Source: Petasospora fabianii (lineage: Eukaryota; Ascomycota; Saccharomycetes; Phaffomycetales; Wickerhamomycetaceae). From it: a stretch of 64,000 nucleotides of DNA. This document shows, piece by piece, positions 58,678-64,000 of this stretch (position 1 is the first letter of the stretch; each line of letters starts with the position of its first letter). The stretch is taken from NCBI GenBank assembly GCA_022641835.1, contig CP048718.1:1-64000 (forward strand), written 5' to 3'. Below the pieces are notes generated by a model, which saw only the letters and a list, made by a program, of their open reading frames with translations, was not told the origin of the DNA and ran no database searches. The position numbers and the translations under genes were made by a program.

Positions 58678-61600
58678 GGTTATGAGCCAGCCGTCCTTCC
58701 TGACGATTTTTACCGAAGACTCAAAGCTTCTCGGTAAAAGCAACTTTCACTTGTGGGACACCAATTTCCAGATGAAATTCCGCCTTAAGGGTCTCGGTTT
58801 TTCCCAGTATTTGCTCGACGCTAGCTTGCCAGTGCTTTCCTATCCAGAGGGACTTGACGAACAGTCCATTGCCAATGAAGAAGCTACGTTGATTGCCGCT
58901 TATGATGATGTTATTACTATGGTTATTTACAGTTCTGTTAAACCAGTTGTTCTCCAATTGTCCCAATTCTCCCAAATGTCTGGCCGTGCCCTCTATCTGT
59001 TCCTTGTCAAACAATTTGGCCAAGTATCTATGACTGCTGCTGTGAAGATGCTTGCCACATTGTTTTCCCCTCCTTCCTCTGCCGAAAGTTTCTCTATTGA
59101 TAAGTTTATTCAAGATTTTGCCAAGTTCCGTACAACTGTTGTGCATCAGCTTTCTCCTGAACACTTTGTTTCCTGCTTGTTCCTGTCCTCGCTTCAGACA
59201 CAGATCCGATCTGAACATGATGTCAGATCCATTGTGTCTGCTTACCATCAGCTTCATGGTACTGATCTATCCAACTTCACGTCAGACACTATCTCAATGC
59301 TTAGTCGTGAACACATGTCCTCTGCTACTACTACTTCTACTTCCTTATCTGTCTCCGATCATTCCCCATCTGCGTTTGTGGCCGGAAAGTCGTCTAATGT
59401 TTGCCATAACTGCCACAAACCCGGCCACTTTGCGCGTATGTGTCCATCTCCGAAAACTGCAGAGTACCTCAAAAAGGTCGCGGAATACAAAGCCAAGCGG
59501 AAGCAGGGTCATGCATGGTTTGGATTTGCTGCAGGTCCACAGCACGAAGTCGGACTTATGCCAAATGCTGTTTACCTTGATTCCGGTTGTTCCCGTCATA
59601 TCTTTAACCACCCTACCTGGTTCAAATCGGTTTCTCCAACTGACAATGAAGAAATCTTGGGTGTTGATGGTAAGCCACTGCTGGTTTCTGGTACTGGTAC
59701 TGTTCTCTTGCCACTGCATGATGGGTCAATTCTCCAATTGACTGACTGCTTACTCGTCTCATCTGCTACTGTGAACCTTGTGTCCGTGTCCCAGGCTACC
59801 AACAAAGGTGTTGAATTCACCTTTAAACAGTCCTCTGTGAGAGTGACTGAATATGGTACTGACGGTCCCTGGTCTTATGAATTTGCTACGAAGATCTCTG
59901 GTTCCAACTTATACTCTGTTATGTTAACTCACGATCCAGTGAGCTCTAGAATGCCTCAAGCTGTCTTCAATGCTACTGCTGCTTCTTCTGGTTTGACTTT
60001 CGATCTATTCCATAAAAGACTGGGTCACCCAGGTCTGAAACCAGTCTCCGTCTTGACCTCTCGACTTGGTTTGCGTCTTGCTCCGTCTGAATCTGTTACT
60101 GCCTGTCCATCTTGTGCTGCCTCTAAGACTCCTATTCGTGTTCCGAAGACTGGTTCTGGGTCTCTGGTAACTCAACCACTGTCGGTTGTTCATGTTGATC
60201 TTTCGGGTCCCTTTCAGGTCCCAGGTCTGAAAGATGAGAAGTATTTTCTCACCATTGTTGATGCCTTTTCCAATCATGTCTCCGTCTATCCACTCGCCAC
60301 TAAGTCTGCTGCATCTGAGACTTTGAAACACCACATTACTGCCGAAGAACGTCGTTTCTCTGTGTCTGGACAGAATTATAAGGTTGGTGTGTTGAGAAGT
60401 GACCACGGAGGAGAATTCCTGAGTACCAATTTTCACCAGTTTCTGTGTGAACAAGGCATTCGCCATCAGCTTACGGTTCCACATCACTCGTACATGAACG
60501 GTAAAGCTGAACGTTTTAACCGAAGCTGTCAGGAAGTTGCCAGAACCATGCTTGTCGCCTCCAAAGCTCCAATTTCCTTTTGGACAGAAGCTGTTGTCAC
60601 TGCTGCCTATCTCATGAATCGTACTCCCTCAAGAGTTCTGAAGTTTGAAACTCCATTTGAGAAGTACACTGGTCTGACTCCTGCATACTCTCATCTTCGT
60701 ACATTTGGATGCACTGCGTATGTGAAGGTTCCATCGGCCCTTTCTGAAGGTAAGTTTGACCCTCAGAATCGGCTTGCCTGCTTTGTGGGATATGATCCCA
60801 GCCACAAGGCGTACCGATTCTATGATCCAACAAACCAGACCATATTTGTTGCTGCTCATGCAACCTTCCATGAACATTTAATGTACTTTGCTGAAAAATC
60901 GGATGTCACCCCAAATGTCCAATCTGCCGGTCTGAACCCTTATGCTTCTGGTGTTCCGTTTGCTGGAGGAATCTCTGCGTCTGCTCTTGCTGACAGTTCT
61001 CCTTCTTTGTCTCCATCTGGGCCTTCCACTGAACCTTCTACTCCAACTCCTGATGAGTCTTTGCCTTCTGAGTCGTCTCCTGCGTCTGAATCTTCGTCTA
61101 TTGATTCTGTTGTATCCTCTCCACCTGAATCTGCTGAACCTGCTGCATCGTCTGCAGTCTCTAAGTCTGAACAATCCTCTGCTGAATCCTCTTCTCCATC
61201 ATCTGCTGCTGCTGCTACTGCGGAGTCCACGGATGGTTTTGTGTTCCCCCGCAAACATGCTCGTTCACCAACACTTGTGCCAGCCCCGACCTCTCGTCAA
61301 GCCCATACAAATCCATTCGGTATTTTGGATGGCGATGAAGATGAAACTGAACAATATCACAATGATCCACTGAATCTCCTTGCTCCTGCTCAAATCAAGA
61401 GCACTCCATCCATTGTCGAGGTTGAGAAATCCAAGGCTAGAGAAATGAACAAGATCCAACGTCTGACTGTTCCAATTGGGTCCTCCGATGATACTGCTTC
61501 TGTTGCCACCTTGGAATGTGAGACCACTTTGCCACCTAACCAGGTCAATTATGTTGCTACTGCACTGCTTGCTGCTACCTCTTCTGCTATTGAACAAGCT

Positions 61601-63124
61601 ACTCCACGCTCACCACTGGACTGTCCTTCCATGGAAAATGGTGATGCCTGGAAGAAGGCTTTTGACTCTGAATGGTCCTCTCTTCAAGATAACCACACCT
61701 TTGAGTTGACCACCTGTCCGGAGGGAGTAAAGCCAATTCCTGTTCGCTGGGTCAGCGTTGTCAAGTCCGATGGCCGTTTGAAGTGTCGACTGGTTGCCCA
61801 GGGCTTTCGTCAGCAACATGGTGTCAACTATGACCTCATTTACTCTCCTGTGGTCCGCTATGAGACTGTCCGCTTGTTCTTCTTTGTTGCTTCCTTGCTG
61901 AAACTTAGTGTTTCTCAGTACGATATTAGTACCGCATTCCTGAATGGAACCATTGACTATGATGTGTACATCAAACAGCCAATTGGTTATGTTGATACTG
62001 AGAACCCGGGGAAGGTGTTGAAACTGCGGAAGAGCTTGTATGGTCTCAAGCAATCACCGCGTTTGTGGTATCACACGATGAAGGCTTTCTTGGAGACGTT
62101 GAACTTTGTACAATGCCCCTCTGAGCTCGGATTGTACAGGTATCAGGGTGATGATGGTGAAGCGGTGTTGGTTCTGTATGTTGATGATATTTTGCTTGCT
62201 TGTTCATCAGCTGGGTTGCGAATTCGTTTGGAAAAGTCTCTTTATGCTCGATTCAAGACTACCAAGTCTGAAACTGTTGAAAAGTTTCTGGGTATGGATA
62301 TCTCTACTTCTGAGAATGGTTCTTTCAAGCTTTCCTTGTCCTCTTACATTATCAAACTGCTTGCTGAATTTGGTCTGTCTGATGCCACTCCAGTCTCTAT
62401 TCCAATGTTACCTTCATCAGCTGGTAATGATAATGATTCTGATTTACTTGAGAATCCTGAGATGTATCGTTCGTTGGTTGGAAAGCTTCTGTACGCAAGT
62501 AACACTGTCAGAGTTGATATTTCTTATGCGGTTTCCGTTTTGTCGCGAAAATTACAGAAGCCCACTGCTGAAGACTGGTCTCAAGCTGTACGCGTCGCGA
62601 AATATCTTGCAGGATCACGTGACTATGGTCTTGAATACTCTTCTTCGATTGATACTGATTCTGGTTTAATAGTCTACACAGATTCTGACTATGGAACTGA
62701 TACACTGACTCGTCGGTCCCGTACTGGCTATGTTACATTGATTGGTACCGCGGTGTTGAGCTGGAAGTCATCACTACAGTTATCTGTCTCGACCTCCACC
62801 TCAGAAGCTGAGATCATGGCTATAGGGGAGGGTACCAAAGAGGCCATATGGCTTCTTTCGGTGTTAAAGTCCTTGAAACTTAAGTTTGAATCTTTCACTG
62901 TGCTGAGCGATAACCAAGGTGCTATCAAACTTGCTACTCATCCCGTTTTCCATGCGAGAACGAAGCACATTGATATTCGTGTTTTCTTTATGCGTGAGTA
63001 CATTAACAATGGTACTCTGAAACTCAAGTATGCTTCTACCACTGAGCAGATTGCTGATGTTCTCACCAAGCCATTGCCAAGACCAGCTTTCCAACGACTG
63101 GTTTCCATGCTTGGATTGTGTTGA
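58637..63124 (+). CDS. Gag-pol polyprotein of the Ty1/copia element
   Basis: This single frame encodes 1495 residues. In order: a capsid-like gag region (1-250), a CCHC zinc knuckle (CHNCHKPGHFARMC, about 256-269), an aspartic protease (about 310-400) and an integrase with an HHCC zinc module (about 459-500) and DDE core (to about 690). A Ser/Pro-rich linker precedes reverse transcriptase (about 1030-1280) and RNase H (about 1340-1495). Gag and pol share one frame, so no frameshift step is used, as in copia and Ty5. It looks whole. Confidence 0.95.
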   Translation: MSSDVKTQILMIQQVMSQPSFLTIFTEDSKLLGKSNFHLWDTNFQMKFRLKGLGFSQYLLDASLPVLSYPEGLDEQSIANEEATLIAAYDDVITMVIYSSVKPVVLQLSQFSQMSGRALYLFLVKQFGQVSMTAAVKMLATLFSPPSSAESFSIDKFIQDFAKFRTTVVHQLSPEHFVSCLFLSSLQTQIRSEHDVRSIVSAYHQLHGTDLSNFTSDTISMLSREHMSSATTTSTSLSVSDHSPSAFVAGKSSNVCHNCHKPGHFARMCPSPKTAEYLKKVAEYKAKRKQGHAWFGFAAGPQHEVGLMPNAVYLDSGCSRHIFNHPTWFKSVSPTDNEEILGVDGKPLLVSGTGTVLLPLHDGSILQLTDCLLVSSATVNLVSVSQATNKGVEFTFKQSSVRVTEYGTDGPWSYEFATKISGSNLYSVMLTHDPVSSRMPQAVFNATAASSGLTFDLFHKRLGHPGLKPVSVLTSRLGLRLAPSESVTACPSCAASKTPIRVPKTGSGSLVTQPLSVVHVDLSGPFQVPGLKDEKYFLTIVDAFSNHVSVYPLATKSAASETLKHHITAEERRFSVSGQNYKVGVLRSDHGGEFLSTNFHQFLCEQGIRHQLTVPHHSYMNGKAERFNRSCQEVARTMLVASKAPISFWTEAVVTAAYLMNRTPSRVLKFETPFEKYTGLTPAYSHLRTFGCTAYVKVPSALSEGKFDPQNRLACFVGYDPSHKAYRFYDPTNQTIFVAAHATFHEHLMYFAEKSDVTPNVQSAGLNPYASGVPFAGGISASALADSSPSLSPSGPSTEPSTPTPDESLPSESSPASESSSIDSVVSSPPESAEPAASSAVSKSEQSSAESSSPSSAAAATAESTDGFVFPRKHARSPTLVPAPTSRQAHTNPFGILDGDEDETEQYHNDPLNLLAPAQIKSTPSIVEVEKSKAREMNKIQRLTVPIGSSDDTASVATLECETTLPPNQVNYVATALLAATSSAIEQATPRSPLDCPSMENGDAWKKAFDSEWSSLQDNHTFELTTCPEGVKPIPVRWVSVVKSDGRLKCRLVAQGFRQQHGVNYDLIYSPVVRYETVRLFFFVASLLKLSVSQYDISTAFLNGTIDYDVYIKQPIGYVDTENPGKVLKLRKSLYGLKQSPRLWYHTMKAFLETLNFVQCPSELGLYRYQGDDGEAVLVLYVDDILLACSSAGLRIRLEKSLYARFKTTKSETVEKFLGMDISTSENGSFKLSLSSYIIKLLAEFGLSDATPVSIPMLPSSAGNDNDSDLLENPEMYRSLVGKLLYASNTVRVDISYAVSVLSRKLQKPTAEDWSQAVRVAKYLAGSRDYGLEYSSSIDTDSGLIVYTDSDYGTDTLTRRSRTGYVTLIGTAVLSWKSSLQLSVSTSTSEAEIMAIGEGTKEAIWLLSVLKSLKLKFESFTVLSDNQGAIKLATHPVFHARTKHIDIRVFFMREYINNGTLKLKYASTTEQIADVLTKPLPRPAFQRLVSMLGLC
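58678..58688 (+). other. Primer binding site
   Basis: GGTTATGAGCC directly follows the left LTR and is complementary to the anticodon stem-loop of yeast initiator tRNA-Met (GGCTCATAACC). This is the half-tRNA priming mode known for Ty5 and copia. It lies inside the gag coding sequence because the frame starts in the LTR. Confidence 0.8.
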
Positions 63125-63163
63125 TTGTGTCTTACTGTTGTGAGATTTGACAACCAAGGGGGT

Positions 63164-63400
63164 TGTTGAATATTGGTTGTCAAGTGTTGACTATCACTAT
63201 TGCTTATCACGATTTACATTTTGGTTATCAAACCCTAACTGTATTTCTGTTTGTTGAAACTATAAGTAGACCAAGTTCTGCCCACATAACTTGGTCTTTC
63301 TCTGCTTTATATACTCTTTACCCTGAATATACTACTCTGATCTGTCTACTATTGTAATCATGAGTTCTGACGTCAAAACCCAGATACTCATGATCCAACA
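63164..63400 (+). repeat. Right LTR
   Basis: This 237-bp LTR is identical by eye to the left copy. It also carries the start codon and first 13 codons of gag near its end, which then run into flanking DNA. Confidence 0.95.
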
Positions 63401-63405
63401 CAACC
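63401..63405. repeat. Target-site duplication, right copy
   Basis: CAACC here matches the 5 bp before the left LTR. Confidence 0.9.
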
Positions 63406-63416
63406 AATACCCAACA

Positions 63417-64000
63417 CTTTCATGGTAAATACAAGGATTTCAATGTCATTGGTTCTGGCATGAAAAACTGGATCACTGATTCATGCCACCCTGGACATCA
63501 AAAATGAGTACAACAGACGAACATGGGACCTTCAGCTTCCTTAAAACGGACTGAAACCAGAGTGCTTCTTTAACACCTCACAAATTGCCTTGGGTTCAGC
63601 CCTGATGTTTATCTGGAAACAGACACAGTCGTAACAATCAGTGTCACATATCGAAGCGCGTGACCGACGAGTCAATACATTTGTCCCTTAGTCAGACTTA
63701 CTAGGTGATCAGATCGGAATCAGCAGCAACAGAAAAGACTACTCAAGACCGTAGCCAGCAAATTAGTGAATAACACATATCGCATGCGTTCAGTGCCCGG
63801 CTGTGGGCATCGGTAAGTGGCGGGTTAAGGCAGAAAACGCCCATCCAGTCTCCACCCTGACGGTATTGCCTGCACACAGAAGCTTCCCAAGCAGCGAGGG
63901 ATACATCTCAGATTCATAAAGCAGAGCATGGTCATTAGTATTACCTGTCGTTGAGGCAACATCAGAATTGAGATTGGGGTAGCATCAGAGAGATTTTAAT
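63417..64000. other. Right-edge region, no gene recognised
   Basis: The last 580 bp hold no long frame, tRNA or clear LTR sequence. It flanks the retrotransposon nest and may be more decayed transposon DNA. Confidence 0.5.

Larger units (their letters stand above)
58441..63400 (+). mobile_element. Ty1/copia LTR retrotransposon (Ty5-like), looks whole
   Basis: The element is 4960 bp with 237-bp LTRs that I find identical, TG...CA ends and a CAACC duplication. One long open frame carries gag and pol in copia order: capsid region, zinc knuckle, protease, integrase, reverse transcriptase, RNase H. The primer site after the left LTR matches the anticodon arm of initiator tRNA-Met, as in Ty5 and Drosophila copia. 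A purine run AAGGGGG (63156-63162) lies just before the right LTR. No break is apparent. The identical LTRs imply a very recent insertion. CTG codons at conserved leucines (LYVDD, GKLLYAS) show the standard code. Confidence 0.95.
58384..63416 (-). mobile_element. Old minus-strand LTR remnant split by the younger element
   Basis: TGTTGAAGACTCATGATTAC at 58384 resembles the reverse of an LTR end, and CAACCAATACCCAACA at 63401-63416 is the reverse of an LTR start. The two parts (58384-58440 and 63406-63416) are separated by the whole element 58441-63400. This is a nested insertion into an older, decayed LTR of the same family. Confidence 0.6.

Noticed and set aside
63430-63510. NWITDS-like peptide resembling a retroelement protease start
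   Set aside because: Too short, with no further matching sequence around it.
1-64000. tRNA genes, rRNA, CRISPR arrays
   Set aside because: I looked for B-box (GGTTCGANTCC) and A-box pairs and for regular direct repeats with spacers and saw none; CRISPR is not expected in a yeast.

Overview
The window is nuclear DNA of a budding yeast (Saccharomycotina). It is gene-dense, with compact intergenic regions, and nearly every gene has a clear Saccharomyces cerevisiae counterpart: PHR1, MET5, a PHO5-type phosphatase, HST3/HST4, SNF1, SRC1/HEH1, NDD1, SNM1, PEX29, BUB3, MRS6, MIX14, PST2, YCP4, MRPL32, CDC10, GLG1, RPS12, RAD17, PEX22, SCP1, MRPL51, a class I myosin, STI1, an FLC-type membrane protein and RKM4. 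CTG reads as leucine at conserved sites, so this is not a CTG-Ser yeast. A NDUFAF3-like gene suggests that respiratory complex I is kept, unlike in Saccharomyces. A Phaffomycetales-type yeast (Cyberlindnera/Wickerhamomyces) would fit, but the species cannot be fixed from sequence alone. I place six introns by splice signals (one each in BUB3 and SRC1, two each in MIX14 and SCP1) and propose a seventh, optional one in SRC1. All are 49-80 nt, with a TACTAAC-like branch site close to the 3' splice site.

Layout. 0.3-1 kb: a GXWXG/DUF4334 gene interrupted by an in-frame stop. 1-8 kb: PHR1 and MET5 diverge from a 1.1-kb promoter full of Met31/32-like and Cbf1-like sites. 8-18 kb: secreted acid phosphatase, sirtuin, SNF1, the inner nuclear membrane protein SRC1, and a secreted phosphodiesterase-jacalin fusion. 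18-27 kb: cell-cycle and trafficking genes (NDD1, SNM1, PEX29, BUB3, MRS6). 27-37 kb: small mitochondrial genes, a universal-stress-protein gene, the divergent flavodoxin-like pair PST2/YCP4, MRPL32, CDC10, GLG1 and a Myb-like gene. 37-44.7 kb: RPS12, RAD17, PEX22, SCP1, an unrecognised gene, MRPL51 and a NDUFAF3-like gene. 44.7-55.8 kb: class I myosin, STI1, an FLC-like protein and RKM4, all on the minus strand.

From 55.8 kb to the right end there is no recognisable host gene. This stretch is a nest of Ty1/copia (Ty5-like) LTR retrotransposon sequence: one element at 58441-63400 that looks whole and very recent (identical LTRs, 5-bp target duplication, primer site matching the anticodon arm of initiator tRNA-Met), inserted into and beside older, decayed copies in both orientations. 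Such Ty5-type clusters mark centromeres in some yeasts, so this end is a candidate (peri)centromeric region; that is inference.

The genes do not form one pathway. Several promoters carry motifs that fit their genes: MET5 (Met31/32, Cbf1), the phosphatase (Pho4-type E-box), NDD1 (forkhead, MCB, SCB), BUB3, CDC10 and HST3 (MCB), PST2 (Yap1-type) and STI1 (heat-shock element).
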